From Laspinema palackyanum D2c (GTDB lineage: Bacteria; Cyanobacteriota; Cyanobacteriia; Cyanobacteriales; Laspinemataceae), in NCBI RefSeq assembly GCF_025370875.1, contig NZ_JAMXFD010000017.1:62001-126000 (forward strand): a stretch of DNA of 64,000 nucleotides, written 5' to 3'. Position 1 is the stretch's first letter, and every line of letters begins with the position of its first letter. Below, in pieces: positions 1 to 8,556 of the stretch. A program made the translations under genes and the position numbers. Below the pieces are notes generated by a model. The model worked only from the letters and a program-made list of their open reading frames with translations, made no database searches and was not told the DNA's origin.

Positions 1-410
1 TGCTGTACGGGAGAAAAAGAAGTCAAATCGGTATTTTAGGCAAAATGGAGATACTGCCAACGTAACTATTGACAAAAGAGGAGATTTCGAGTAATATAAC
101 TTTGGGGGACACCTCTACCGCATAGACTACGGTCCCCAGCCTGATACTCTAGTAGTAAAGGCATTCCCCCCGCCGAAGGGTTACGGCAAAATCTGTTATC
201 GTGACCTAGACTTGGGTCATTAAAACAAAGTTCTTTAGTCGAAGTCTTAGATTAATGCGGAACCGAAAAGACTTCGGCTCCCCCTCGACTTCGTAGATAA
301 GAACTTGAAAGAATTAGGAGTTCGGTAGCGACAAAAGGTCTAAGTCTTCACCTTTTAGAAAACTCCAAAGACACTTTTTTAAAACTCAAACTTATACAAC
401 AGGCTTACTT
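1..410. other. Gene-free left edge
   Basis: I see no convincing coding region here. A perfect 8-bp inverted repeat (CGAAGTCT at 240-247, AGACTTCG at 269-276) could form a hairpin. The stretch lies directly upstream of the first CRISPR-type repeat, so it could be old array or leader sequence, but no further repeat copy is recognisable. Confidence 0.5.
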
Positions 411-552
411 TCCCCACTCGCTGGGGATATTAATTGATTGGAAACTTTTCAATGATGGTGGTCGCCTCAAAAATTCTGGCTAAATCCAGATGACTCTCGC
501 CACTCGCTGGAGGAATTAGTTGATTGGAAACAACAGCAGTTTTTAGAAATTT

Positions 553-578
553 AATGCATCCTCCGGATGCATTATGAT
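553..578 (+). promoter_or_regulatory. Palindrome overlapping a -10-like box
   Basis: A perfect 9-bp inverted repeat (AATGCATCC at 553-561, GGATGCATT at 565-573) runs into TATGAT (573-578), a -10-like hexamer 27 bases before the ATG of the next small gene. The arrangement suits an operator at a promoter. No clear -35 box is visible. Confidence 0.35.
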
Positions 579-604
579 AGAAATATATGGGCAGGTATAA
601 ACTC

Positions 605-742
605 ATGACTTGGAAAACAAAGGTCTTAGCAGGAATTTTACTGCTACTACTGGCAGGGGTATTTGGCAACATTTACGAAACTGCCACCATTGGCAAAGGC
701 AGTGATTTGGAGCGTTTAGCGGACGAGTTAAATAACAAATGA
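605..742 (+). CDS. 45-aa single-pass membrane peptide
   Basis: The reading frame encodes 45 residues: a short basic start (MTWKTK), one strong hydrophobic segment at residues 7-22 (VLAGILLLLLAGVF and flank), then a polar tail ending in ELNNK. This fits a small inner-membrane peptide or an uncleaved signal anchor. It lies between the second and third CRISPR-type repeats and is preceded by a palindrome and a -10-like box. I recognise no family. It could be a type I toxin-like peptide, but nothing beyond size and hydrophobicity supports that. Confidence 0.45.
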   Translation: MTWKTKVLAGILLLLLAGVFGNIYETATIGKGSDLERLADELNNK

Positions 743-895
743 GTAACCCGTCCGTCCCTAGCTGGGGAAATTAATTGATTGGAAACTTCAACGATTATGT
801 TAGTTAGTAGAACCCGCTTATTATGGCTGCTCTCTACTCGTTTCGGAAAGTAGCCAATTCCACTACTGCTTGTACTGTTAATAAGGTATCGTTCC

Positions 896-1171
896 GTGAA
901 ATATAAAGCCGTCAAGTACCTATTTTCGTTAGGATTAACAATCGCCCTTCTAATAGTAGGCTTGTATCCTCTAGCTGTCGCGTGGGTTAGCTTTGAAGTT
1001 CAAATTCCCTTAATTGATTATTATCATCAAGAGGGTAAAAAAAGAGCTTACTTCGTGATGATATTAGGTTCTATACTAGCTATCCTGTGTTACATGATGG
1101 GGTGGAAATTAGCGCTAATTATATGGTGTCTTAGTGTAATTGGAACTGGAATGTTTCTTTTTTCCTTCTAA
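896..1171 (+). CDS. Small multi-pass membrane protein (91 aa)
   Basis: This begins with GTG. The sequence has hydrophobic segments at about residues 8-30, 53-68 and 71-90, giving two or three membrane spans, with a short charged loop (HQEGKKR) between the first two. No catalytic motif or known family is apparent. It follows the CRISPR-type repeats and stands alone, with no close partner gene. The composition is AT-rich compared with later genes, which may point to separate acquisition. Confidence 0.5.
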   Translation: MKYKAVKYLFSLGLTIALLIVGLYPLAVAWVSFEVQIPLIDYYHQEGKKRAYFVMILGSILAILCYMMGWKLALIIWCLSVIGTGMFLFSF

Positions 1172-1506
1172 AATTAGTTTTTTCTCACTTTCTTTTCTCT
1201 ATTATGTACCAGTGGCGAGAGAGGAAAAGCTGTCTGTGCGATCGCCCACGGTTGACGAAATTGGCCGCATTGCGATCGCACCTGAAGAAAGATGCGGTGC
1301 GACGGATGCTGCTGCCCTCGTTATTCGGCTTCAACCCAAGGGGGCTGATCCAGGATGGAAGCCACGGCCAACCTACGGCAAAACCAACTAGGTCTTTGCC
1401 ACCAAGCGCATCCAACATGAGCCGATCTAGTGCTTGAACCTTGCCCCTATTTCATCGGTGGAATGTAGCGATGGTAAAATTAAGCTCAAGCGATGGAGGA
1501 GATTTT

Positions 1507-2019
1507 ATGGCGAGAAAATCTAAAGGCTTTGGTAAAATTTCCCAACCACAAAGGGCAGACAAGATTCAGCAAAAAAGACTGAAGAAGTTGCACAGGAAAA
1601 TCCAGACAGGTCTTTTTAGTGACAAATTCGCAGGCATCGCAATGAATAAAGGCGAAGTCAAAATGTCCGAGGTGTTGGAGGCATTTGTTGAACCTTACCT
1701 AGACCTTGTCCCGAGTATGAGTCAGCGGCAGCAATTGTTAGACCTTGCAGTGATTGCCTGGAACTTAGCCTTTATGCCAGAGAATGAGTTGCCATCTACG
1801 CTGGACTATTTGCTCCAAGATATCTCGAAAGACGATGACCCGTTTTTTTACAAAGAGATTCGGAGTGTTATTAATGATTTAATTACGCGGAAAAAGGAAG
1901 TATTTGCCGAGCATAAACGGTATATTGTTGCTTGTGAACTGCAAGATGCAGGTAAGGAATTTCACCTTTCTGTTATATCAACCTTATTAAATCCTTTCGT
2001 TGCAAATTTGGCTGACTGA
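1507..2019 (+). CDS. Unknown basic N-terminal protein (170 aa)
   Basis: I place the start at ATG 1507 because GGAGGA lies six bases upstream; an in-frame ATG at 1441 has no such site. The first 40 residues are rich in Lys and Arg (MARKSKGFGK, KRLKKLHRK). The rest is predicted helical with an acidic centre (QDISKDDDPFF). No motif identifies a function. A basic N-terminal segment would be compatible with nucleic-acid or ribosome association, but that is inference. Confidence 0.6.
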   Translation: MARKSKGFGKISQPQRADKIQQKRLKKLHRKIQTGLFSDKFAGIAMNKGEVKMSEVLEAFVEPYLDLVPSMSQRQQLLDLAVIAWNLAFMPENELPSTLDYLLQDISKDDDPFFYKEIRSVINDLITRKKEVFAEHKRYIVACELQDAGKEFHLSVISTLLNPFVANLAD

Positions 2020-2447
2020 CCGAATTAGTTCCACGGGTAGACATATTCCAAGGGTTCTCACGAGTGAATCGTCTCGCTCCGTCTATAGTCATGCCTCATC
2101 CGCTTCAACTCGCTCTATCCCTGACCATCTAGTTTCGGTTCAGTCTTGGAGCCATTCTGCCGCCGATAGTCCATGTTTGAGTCCGGGCAACTTCGTAAAT
2201 CCCAGCTTGAGGTAGAATCCATTTCCTCAGAGAAGTGTTTCCCCCAACTGCCCCAGAACTCCAAAGTGGTCCGATTGGCGATGAAAAGAATGGCTCATTC
2301 CGTTAAGGCGATCGCTTAACTCCCACGACCGATCGCTTAATAAGAAGGACCCACCTAGCTGCTGTTGCATTGTCTGGCAATTCCCCCAAAACTGAGACAG
2401 TTGACTCAGCAAAATCGCTGAAGTTACTACGGGTCAAGAGTTTTGCA
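2020..2447. other. Gene-free stretch
   Basis: I find no supported gene. The frames that stay open have unnatural composition and no ribosome-binding sites. The stretch ends at the 61-bp palindromic repeat. Confidence 0.5.
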
Positions 2448-2508
2448 GGGTGAACACAAGTCCCGGTGAAAACGTTGCTCTTATAAATATGCCGACTTGT
2501 GTTCACCC
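2448..2508 (-). repeat. 61-bp palindromic element, copy 1
   Basis: The arms GGGTGAACACAAGTC (2448-2462) and GACTTGTGTTCACCC (2494-2508) are perfect 15-bp inverted repeats around a 31-base centre containing CTTATAAATA. Two more 61-bp copies lie at 57918 and 58304. The centre matches theirs only when this copy is reversed, so it is in the opposite orientation. It sits ten bases past the stop of the SDR gene and might act as a terminator-like hairpin, or be a small mobile palindrome. Confidence 0.8.
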
Positions 2509-2517
2509 CCGTTGCCC

Positions 2518-3267
2518 CTAGTTCACCTGTCCAGTCGGTCGCAGTAAAATCTCGTTCACATTGACCCGCTGCGGCTGAGACAACGCAAACCCAATCGCCC
2601 CCGCCACATCCTCCGGCAGCAGTGGCTCCCCAATACTTTCTTGCCAGCGCGCAATCCGCTCCTGCATCGCCCCACTCGCAATCTCGTCATAGAGTGGCGT
2701 CTCGACCCATCCAGGCTCCACCACCGTGACGCGCACCCCGCTCTGGCACAGTTCCTGCCGCAACGCTTCCGAGAACGCGCCCACGCCCCACTTGCTGGCA
2801 TTGTACGCGGCCACCCCAGCCGAAGCCGTCCGACCCGCCACCGAGGAAATGTTCACGATATGGCCCTGCTGTTGTTTTTGCATCACCGGAGCAACGGCAT
2901 GGCAGCAGTACATCGTCCCGAGCAAGTTCACCTGAATCAGTTCTTGCCAGCGCTCCACACTCGCTTCGACAGTCGGAGCCAGGTCAATCAGTCCCGCAGA
3001 GTTCACGAGGATATCGATGCGTCCAAACTTGTCCAGGACCGTTTGCACCATTGCTTGGACTTGTTGGCAATCGGTAATGTCCGTGGGAACTGTGATAGTT
3101 GTGCCGCCGCTGCTTCCAATTTGGTCACCAAGTTGTTGCAGTGAATCGCTATTTCTCGAAACCAAAGCGACCTGAACGCCAGATTCAGCCAGCAGCAGAG
3201 CAGTGGCCCGTCCGATGCCAGAAGAAGCGCCAGTGATGATAGCAGTTTTTTGGTCAAGGTTGGTCAT
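2518..3267 (-). CDS. SDR-family NAD(P)-dependent oxidoreductase
   Basis: This 249-aa protein is a classical short-chain dehydrogenase of normal length. It has the cofactor motif TGASSGIG (residues 12-19), an acidic residue after beta-3 (D63), NSAG at 89-92 where NNAG is usual, and the catalytic set N114, S142, Y155 and K159 (YNASK). SRN after the second strand would suit NADP binding. The substrate cannot be inferred. It lies two bases downstream of an unknown gene on the same strand and is probably the last gene of a three-gene operon led by the HTH protein. A 61-bp palindrome follows its stop. Confidence 0.92.
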   Translation of the reverse strand: MTNLDQKTAIITGASSGIGRATALLLAESGVQVALVSRNSDSLQQLGDQIGSSGGTTITVPTDITDCQQVQAMVQTVLDKFGRIDILVNSAGLIDLAPTVEASVERWQELIQVNLLGTMYCCHAVAPVMQKQQQGHIVNISSVAGRTASAGVAAYNASKWGVGAFSEALRQELCQSGVRVTVVEPGWVETPLYDEIASGAMQERIARWQESIGEPLLPEDVAGAIGFALSQPQRVNVNEILLRPTGQVN

Positions 3268-3269
3268 AG

Positions 3270-4151
3270 TTAGGCAGCCGAGCGAGTTGGGTTCGGTTCA
3301 GGCAGCAGTTCCCAGTTATCGGGACGAGACACCACAATCCGCATAGGAATTCCCAGATGGTCTTCCACGAAATAGAAGTCAGCCCAGACGCCCGCGAACG
3401 AGCCATCCACGCGCCGGATTTTGTGGTAGAACTCGCCAATGAACTTGTCCCGGTGGAGCAGGCTATAAAGTTGTTCGTGATAGTCCCAAGAATCTCGCCA
3501 CAGCGCCCGATTATCGAACGAACGCGGGTCAGTCATTTGGTGCGCTGGGACAATCACCCGAGCGCTCGAATACAAATCGTTGGTGTAGATTACCCGGTCA
3601 TCGACCATGCTGGCTGCCATTACCGCATAACCATCGGCCCGTTTGGTCCGCATGAAGTCGATAACGCGCAGGTAGTTGGCATTAGCTAGGACTGAGTTAT
3701 TTGGATTATCTTGTCGCATAAAATACCATCCTTGAGTTTTCAAAATTTCGAGCAAATGAGTCGCAGCGGGTTCAAACTCGTTCGGCGAGAAACAGCGGTT
3801 AAACGTCAGCAATTTGAGGGGGTCGAAAATCGGCGCGACGGGCTGGAGTTTGTGGCGGATGCAAACATGAGGAATCGGACGCAGCGATAAACAATTGGAC
3901 ACCATCACCACACAGACGCACAACTGTTCTACATTCGCCAGCAACCTATCCGCAACCGCTACTGAAGCACAATCGATGGATAACCCGCAACGAGCGCGAA
4001 TCACCACATCCGCTTGATGTTCGACCAAACCCGAGCGCACCAGCAACTCAGAAAAAACTAGCTCCACCAACCGGCTGCGGAATTCGCGAGTCAGCCGCCA
4101 GGTGCTGCTGGCCGTGGTCCGTAACGCCTCAATCCAACGACTTGATTCCAT
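3270..4151 (-). CDS. Unknown protein with PAS-like C-terminus (293 aa)
   Basis: The N-terminal half is hydrophobic and cysteine-containing with no recognisable motif. The C-terminal 110 residues (WRDSWDYHEQLYSLL, then FYHKIRRVDGSFAGVWADF and FYFVEDHLGIPMRI) read like a PAS or PAC fold with the typical RRxDGSxxxV pattern. A role in sensing or protein interaction is therefore possible. Its start overlaps the end of the HTH gene by 23 bases, which argues for translational coupling. The PAS assignment is by eye and uncertain. Confidence 0.65.
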   Translation of the reverse strand: MESSRWIEALRTTASSTWRLTREFRSRLVELVFSELLVRSGLVEHQADVVIRARCGLSIDCASVAVADRLLANVEQLCVCVVMVSNCLSLRPIPHVCIRHKLQPVAPIFDPLKLLTFNRCFSPNEFEPAATHLLEILKTQGWYFMRQDNPNNSVLANANYLRVIDFMRTKRADGYAVMAASMVDDRVIYTNDLYSSARVIVPAHQMTDPRSFDNRALWRDSWDYHEQLYSLLHRDKFIGEFYHKIRRVDGSFAGVWADFYFVEDHLGIPMRIVVSRPDNWELLPEPNPTRSAA

Positions 4152-5130
4152 TGTCCCCCTTGGCTTCCAAATCCCGATCGCATTCTAAAGCTGGCTCGTC
4201 TGGTTCCTCCTGTGAGCGATTGCCACTGAAGAAATCGACATTGCCCGCTCGAAGTGCCAACAACTCATCGTGGCTGTAAAACTCGCCTCGGTCATTCTTG
4301 AGCAAACAGCCCACCCACAAGACCTCGCCATTATCGGGCAGCAGCTTCCCCGCCGCAATTGCCGCCGCCGTCTGTTTATCGAAGCGCCCGCCAGACTTGA
4401 GGTAGAGTTGTTCGCTCAGTTGCTCCCGGGATAACCCCGCCTCCAGCCGGTATTCTTCGAGCTTGCGAAACAGTGGATTATGCTCAAACGGACGCGATTC
4501 GAGCAACCCCAACTCTTGCATTCGTCGGTCTAAAGCGCTGATGCGATCGCCTAACATCGTTTTCACCCGTTCAGTCATTTGCATCAACGAGTCGATGTCG
4601 AGCAACGATGCCAGAGCCTCGACCACCTCCACGATAGGCCGAGGTCCATGCAGACTCATTTCGGTCTGGAGTGTGGTCAGGCGCTTGACAATCGCCTGCA
4701 ATGCTTCGACAGCTTCGAGCCAAGTCAGTTGGTCAATCCGTTTAAAAAAGCTTTCCTTCGAGGCGGCAGGTTCTTCCTGGTTCAACTCGTGAATTGACTC
4801 CGAGGAGCAGGTCGCCTCAAACTCATCCCAGGATAGCGCCCCACTCAAGAACTCCTCCAACGACGCTTGTGGACATCCTAGCAACGAGACGATGCGGGCT
4901 TTGGTTTCTTCCTTGAGCGTGTTCGTCTTGCCCTTGGTCCACTTGCTAATGGCAGCCGGAGTCAAGCCCAAAACCCGAGCTAGAGCCACATTAGACTGCT
5001 CTGGCAATAACTGCCTCATCTGGAAGACCAAGATTTTAATTTGTTGGGGATTGACTTGCGACAACGGACTACCTGCACAAACGCGCCAGTTAAATCTTAA
5101 CTTTCCTCTACTCCTTAACTTGCTTGACAC
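4129..5130 (-). CDS. HTH DNA-binding protein, probable operon regulator (333 aa)
   Basis: The best reading uses GTG at 5130; ATG starts further in are possible. Residues about 45-90 (SNVALARVLGLTPAAISKWTKG) form a helix-turn-helix of Xre type. A second HTH-like segment (AGLSREQLSEQLYLKSGG) lies near residue 230. The middle contains helical, probably dimerising sequence. The gene is read away from a 32-bp near-perfect palindrome at 5142-5173, which also covers the -10 box of the divergent gene. I infer that this protein binds there and controls one or both directions. Confidence 0.75.
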   Translation of the reverse strand: MSSKLRSRGKLRFNWRVCAGSPLSQVNPQQIKILVFQMRQLLPEQSNVALARVLGLTPAAISKWTKGKTNTLKEETKARIVSLLGCPQASLEEFLSGALSWDEFEATCSSESIHELNQEEPAASKESFFKRIDQLTWLEAVEALQAIVKRLTTLQTEMSLHGPRPIVEVVEALASLLDIDSLMQMTERVKTMLGDRISALDRRMQELGLLESRPFEHNPLFRKLEEYRLEAGLSREQLSEQLYLKSGGRFDKQTAAAIAAGKLLPDNGEVLWVGCLLKNDRGEFYSHDELLALRAGNVDFFSGNRSQEEPDEPALECDRDLEAKGDNGIKSLD

Positions 5131-5173
5131 TTGGATTTATTAGTTGATATAGTTAATATCAACTATATCAACT
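5124..5173 (+). promoter_or_regulatory. Divergent promoter with 32-bp operator palindrome
   Basis: TTGACA (5124-5129) and TATAGT (5148-5153) are 18 bases apart and form a good plus-strand promoter. The -10 box is embedded in a 32-bp palindrome (5142-5173) with one mismatched pair, built from 9-base units AGTTGATAT, AGTTAATAT and two ATATCAACT. Such nested direct and inverted repeats suit cooperative binding by two dimers. The HTH gene on the minus strand is the obvious candidate binder. Confidence 0.65.
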
Positions 5174-5187
5174 ATAGGGGAGCCAGC

Positions 5188-5247
5188 ATGATTTCGCAAC
5201 CTCGGGCATCAGTCCGACTCAGGAAGCACGGCGATGGCTCCCGATAG
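5188..5247 (+). CDS. 19-aa leader peptide overlapping the next gene
   Basis: ATG 5188 follows GGGGAG by five bases, a good ribosome-binding site, and encodes MISQPRASVRLRKHGDGSR. Its stop at 5245-5247 overlaps the proposed start of the long gene at 5234 in another frame. If translated, it would couple translation of the downstream gene. No evidence beyond the ribosome-binding site and the overlap supports it. Confidence 0.35.
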   Translation: MISQPRASVRLRKHGDGSR

Positions 5248-7171
5248 GTGCTTGCCTCGGGTCACCAGCCCAGACACAAAAAAAGCGGGTACCACCCCGC
5301 TCGAACAAATAAAAAACTACCTTCAACTTATCATGAGCGCCCAACAACTTGCCACGGCTAATGCGTTTAGCCAACTCTCGTTAGACCTGCGGTTCGATTA
5401 CGATTACACCGCATTCGGCTCCGAAGCCCTGCAACGTCAAGCCAAAGCAACCCTCTCCCAGTTCTTCGGATTCGTCCAGCACACTTTCACCAGTGGTCTA
5501 GAAATCGGTCGCAGCTTCCGCCGACTGATGCATGAACTCTGCCTCGAACATGGACTCAGCGAAGGAGAGCAGCGATTTGAAGACTGGCTGCGTTCGTCTG
5601 ACTTTGGGGCTTCCACTTGGATGGCCCGGTCCCTGATTCAAGTTTCGGAATGGTTCGATTCGCAACGCAACCGCATCCAGAAGCTCATTCTCAAGTCGGT
5701 CCAGTCCTGGAGCATCAGCGCCCTCAAGGAACTCACGAAAGTCAGCGATGAGCATTTACTGGTGAAACTGCTCAAAGCGGGCAAACAGACCGTCAGCAGC
5801 ATCCGCCAAGCTCGTCACAGCAGTATTACGCTAGGGCAACCCGTCACCTCTGCCGATTGGGAACTGGTTGCGGATAGATTCGGAGCCGATGATGATGCGA
5901 TCGCCACGTTGCAAGCTGAAGCCCAGCGGTTGGCGCATACGCAAAAATCGGAGGTGTTCACGGACCATCTGATTGAAGCGATTGAGACTTTGACCGAGTG
6001 GGACGTTGCTAAGTTGCTGGCTCCTCGCAAGACCAAAGCCACCCCCGCCATCGCCTCGTTCATCGCCAATGCTGGGGAACCAGATGAAGTCATCGAGGAG
6101 GCGCAACTGACTTGGATAGAACGCGGTCTAGGGCTGGATGAAGCAGCTTTAGACCAATTTCGCTCCTGTGTTCGTAACCTAGCCCGAGAAGACTCAGGGG
6201 AAGATGGCGTAATCGTTACTCGTCACGGCCATGTCCAACAAGCACTGCAACTGCAAAAACTCGCGCCGGTGGTTCCGCAACCGCAGCAGTCGGAACGGAT
6301 GAGCGAACTGGAACGGCAAGTCCGGGACCTCTCCGCCCAACTAAAGGAAGCCGACAAAGCAGCGGCCCTCATCCACGGACTGCAAGCTCAACGCGATCGC
6401 CTCGAACAAGAAAACCTGCAACTCCAGGCGCTCGTCCAAGAAAACGCCCAGAAAGACTTAGAGATTCACTTACTCGAACAACAACTGGCTGAATTTGAAA
6501 CCAGCCGGTCGGATGCGGTCTTGGAGCAACTCGTCGAGCAGAACCAACAACTGGTGATTCAGCTTGAGGAGATGCAGCAACGGTACGAAGCCCTCGCCTC
6601 GGAAATGGCGGCATCCAAGCGCACGATGAAGTACAGCGACAATTCGACCCTGACGGCCAAGGTGATGGCGCTGGAGACTCAACTCGCCGAGGAAAAAGCA
6701 CGGTTAGAGCAAGAAAAGCAGAAGCCGCAGCCTCCCGCCTCCAATCCCCAGGTGGAAACCTACAAGGTGCTTCTAGCGCAAATGGCCGCAGCCATTCCAG
6801 TAAGTCCCATCCAACAAGGCGATCGCGTGTTGGTCGCTAAACCTTACCATCCAGCCACCGGCGAATTCGTGACGGTGGTGAGTGAGCGAGATTCGTCCAA
6901 TTTCGTCAACATCCAGACCGACGCGGGTGCGACCTGGCATATTTGCGCGGAAGACTTGCGATTGGAGTCGATGTTAGGAGACCAGGGACTTGATTTGATT
7001 TCCGCCACCTTTGCTGCCGCCGCCTCGAAACAACAGCTTTCGGGCTGGACTGAAAAGGGATACCGCAGTCCCTATGGCTTGTTCTATCAAGGTTGGGATG
7101 CGATCGCTCAGTTTGCTAAATGGTCCTTGCAAGATTCGGAGCTAGAAAAGACTAACTCGTTTATCCAGTAA
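5234..7171 (+). CDS. Large coiled-coil protein (645 aa)
   Basis: The N-terminal third contains FGFVQHTFTSGLEIGRSFRRLMHELCLEHG followed by EDWLRSSDFGASTWMARSLIQVSEWF, reminiscent of DUF3102-type plasmid proteins. About residues 355-510 form a long Gln/Glu-rich coiled coil. The last 110 residues (QGDRVLVAKPYHPATGEFVTVV and on) form a compact, possibly SH3-like domain. The shape suits a structural or DNA-organising plasmid protein. The translation start may instead be ATG 5333, since the first 33 residues look unstructured. It is driven by the operator-covered promoter at 5124-5173. Confidence 0.7.
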   Translation: MAPDRCLPRVTSPDTKKAGTTPLEQIKNYLQLIMSAQQLATANAFSQLSLDLRFDYDYTAFGSEALQRQAKATLSQFFGFVQHTFTSGLEIGRSFRRLMHELCLEHGLSEGEQRFEDWLRSSDFGASTWMARSLIQVSEWFDSQRNRIQKLILKSVQSWSISALKELTKVSDEHLLVKLLKAGKQTVSSIRQARHSSITLGQPVTSADWELVADRFGADDDAIATLQAEAQRLAHTQKSEVFTDHLIEAIETLTEWDVAKLLAPRKTKATPAIASFIANAGEPDEVIEEAQLTWIERGLGLDEAALDQFRSCVRNLAREDSGEDGVIVTRHGHVQQALQLQKLAPVVPQPQQSERMSELERQVRDLSAQLKEADKAAALIHGLQAQRDRLEQENLQLQALVQENAQKDLEIHLLEQQLAEFETSRSDAVLEQLVEQNQQLVIQLEEMQQRYEALASEMAASKRTMKYSDNSTLTAKVMALETQLAEEKARLEQEKQKPQPPASNPQVETYKVLLAQMAAAIPVSPIQQGDRVLVAKPYHPATGEFVTVVSERDSSNFVNIQTDAGATWHICAEDLRLESMLGDQGLDLISATFAAAASKQQLSGWTEKGYRSPYGLFYQGWDAIAQFAKWSLQDSELEKTNSFIQ

Positions 7172-7226
7172 GGCTTTGGAAGAAAAGAAAGTAAGAAAAA
7201 ATTAGAAAGTGAGAAACAAATAGAAG

Positions 7227-7246
7227 GCTATCGCATTGGGTGAAAT
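7227..7246 (+). promoter_or_regulatory. Leader element L1
   Basis: GCTATCGCATTGGGTGAAAT, 19 bases before the ATG at 7266. It follows an A-rich tract, and GAGG lies between it and the start. One of about sixteen copies of the same leader in this window. UCGC and GUGA could pair around a five-base loop. Confidence 0.7.
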
Positions 7247-7265
7247 TAATCGTGAGGAACAACTC

Positions 7266-7628
7266 ATGACAACAATCACCCAAGCAGACCTAGCTCGTTT
7301 TCGCGGGACTGACCACTACTACAAACATGGGTTCGGAGGTTTCAACTACACCGATGGGGTCAAGTATTTGGCTGATGCAGCCCAGGCTTACTGGCTGATT
7401 GATGCGATCGCTTCGTATCAACCAGATAAGCGAGTTCGGGGTGACGAGATGTTGCGGCACTTCCAAATCTGGCAATTGGCAGTGCAGGACCATTCGGCAG
7501 TTCTCACACTGTTGCGCGATACTGACCAGCCGGTTCTGACCCAAGAAATCGAACACACCGACTTTCCGTTGCCCGAAGTCAAGCTCTTTCTGAACGAGAA
7601 GGTGCTGATGTTGCCCAGCGAATACTAA
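7266..7628 (+). CDS. DUF6876-family protein (120 aa)
   Basis: The pattern LARFRGTDHYYKHGFGGFNYTDGVKYLADAAQAYWLIDAIASYQ is characteristic of DUF6876, a small family of unknown function frequent on plasmids and phages. I chose ATG 7266, preceded by GAGG; the frame is open further upstream, but that part is the leader element. The length matches the family. It lies downstream of the coiled-coil gene and carries leader element L1, suggesting shared regulation with other leader-bearing genes. Confidence 0.85.
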   Translation: MTTITQADLARFRGTDHYYKHGFGGFNYTDGVKYLADAAQAYWLIDAIASYQPDKRVRGDEMLRHFQIWQLAVQDHSAVLTLLRDTDQPVLTQEIEHTDFPLPEVKLFLNEKVLMLPSEY

Positions 7629-7694
7629 GCGTTCCCTAGTTTCTAAGCGGTTGCCATTCGCGGCAATCGCTGCATCTATCACAAGAATCTTGCC

Positions 7695-8417
7695 ATGAAC
7701 CAACAACAAATCGAATGCAAAATGGGCTGTTGGGAACATCATCCCGCACCTACTCCTAAAATCGAAATTCCAAGCGTTTACCTGCTTCCTGTGGGCATTC
7801 CCCCGAAACTGTTGAGTGTGTTGCAAGTCGAGAATGAACCCGTCAAACGCTACATTGTCCTGACTTACCAAGCTACGAACTGCTACGTCGAAGACACTCA
7901 CGGCGGACACACGGATTCCTACCGGGTGTATTCCGCATTCGTGAACCATTTCGCAGTTGCTATCCATCTGATTGGCTGCGACTTGGGTTCCGATGATACT
8001 CACCCGGTCTACGGACTACTACTTGACCAACAGGATAATCAAATTTGGTTAGGACAGTATCGCCACCTCAAAAAGTTCTTAAAAACTTGGCAAGATTACG
8101 CCTATCCTCAGCCCATCTTGACCCCAGAGCAACGGGAACAAATCGAGCAAAATGTGCATAAACTCTGGCAAGAACTTGTCCAGGATAATGTTCAATTTCC
8201 TGAACTTTCACCGCAAGAATTAGGCCAGACAATCCAGGTGCAAATGAAGCTAGAACAGGAAGCGATTTGCGCGATTACCGAGTACCTAGACCAACATCTC
8301 CCCGACGCGCTCAGTTTGGCAGAACGTCGGCTGAACGCGGCCAAAAATAATCAAGACCATCAAATCAGGCGGTACTTGAATGCGTTGATTTACCGGCTCA
8401 AACACCGACAAAACTAG
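7695..8417 (+). CDS. Unknown soluble protein (240 aa)
   Basis: No family recognised. The first half (VKRYIVLTYQATNCYVEDTHGGHTDSYRVYSAFVNHFAVAIHL) is strand-rich; the second half, from about residue 110, is helical and acidic, with Gln-rich segments. There is no signal peptide or membrane segment. It lies 66 bases after the DUF6876 gene on the same strand, so co-transcription is possible. Confidence 0.65.
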   Translation: MNQQQIECKMGCWEHHPAPTPKIEIPSVYLLPVGIPPKLLSVLQVENEPVKRYIVLTYQATNCYVEDTHGGHTDSYRVYSAFVNHFAVAIHLIGCDLGSDDTHPVYGLLLDQQDNQIWLGQYRHLKKFLKTWQDYAYPQPILTPEQREQIEQNVHKLWQELVQDNVQFPELSPQELGQTIQVQMKLEQEAICAITEYLDQHLPDALSLAERRLNAAKNNQDHQIRRYLNALIYRLKHRQN

Positions 8418-8556
8418 GCTTTATCTATGTTCACTCTGGCCCTGATTGGCGGGTTGACTGGCGCTCCGATGATGCCACCACCCGAACTCAATCCGCCCAT
8501 CATTCTTGTTCATACGAAAACACGCTCAAACATTCACCGAGGAGGAACCAGACGCG

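Larger units (their letters stand above)
411..786 (+). CRISPR. Eroded CRISPR-type repeats (three copies)
   Basis: Three 35-base repeats end at 445, 531 and 786, each finishing with TTGATTGGAAAC. They occupy 411-445, 497-531 and 752-786 and share a GCTGG(G/A)G core followed by an ATTA(A/G)TTGATTGGAAAC tail. The GGAAAC end and GGGG-rich 5' part resemble cyanobacterial CRISPR repeats. The gaps are 51 and 220 bases, and the longer one contains a small gene, so this is not a regular array. No cas gene is visible. I infer a decayed array or solo repeats captured by other DNA. Confidence 0.55.

Noticed and set aside
1185-1437. Several overlapping open frames of 77-83 codons
   Set aside because: They contradict each other on both strands, include HIP1 sites and lack ribosome-binding sites.
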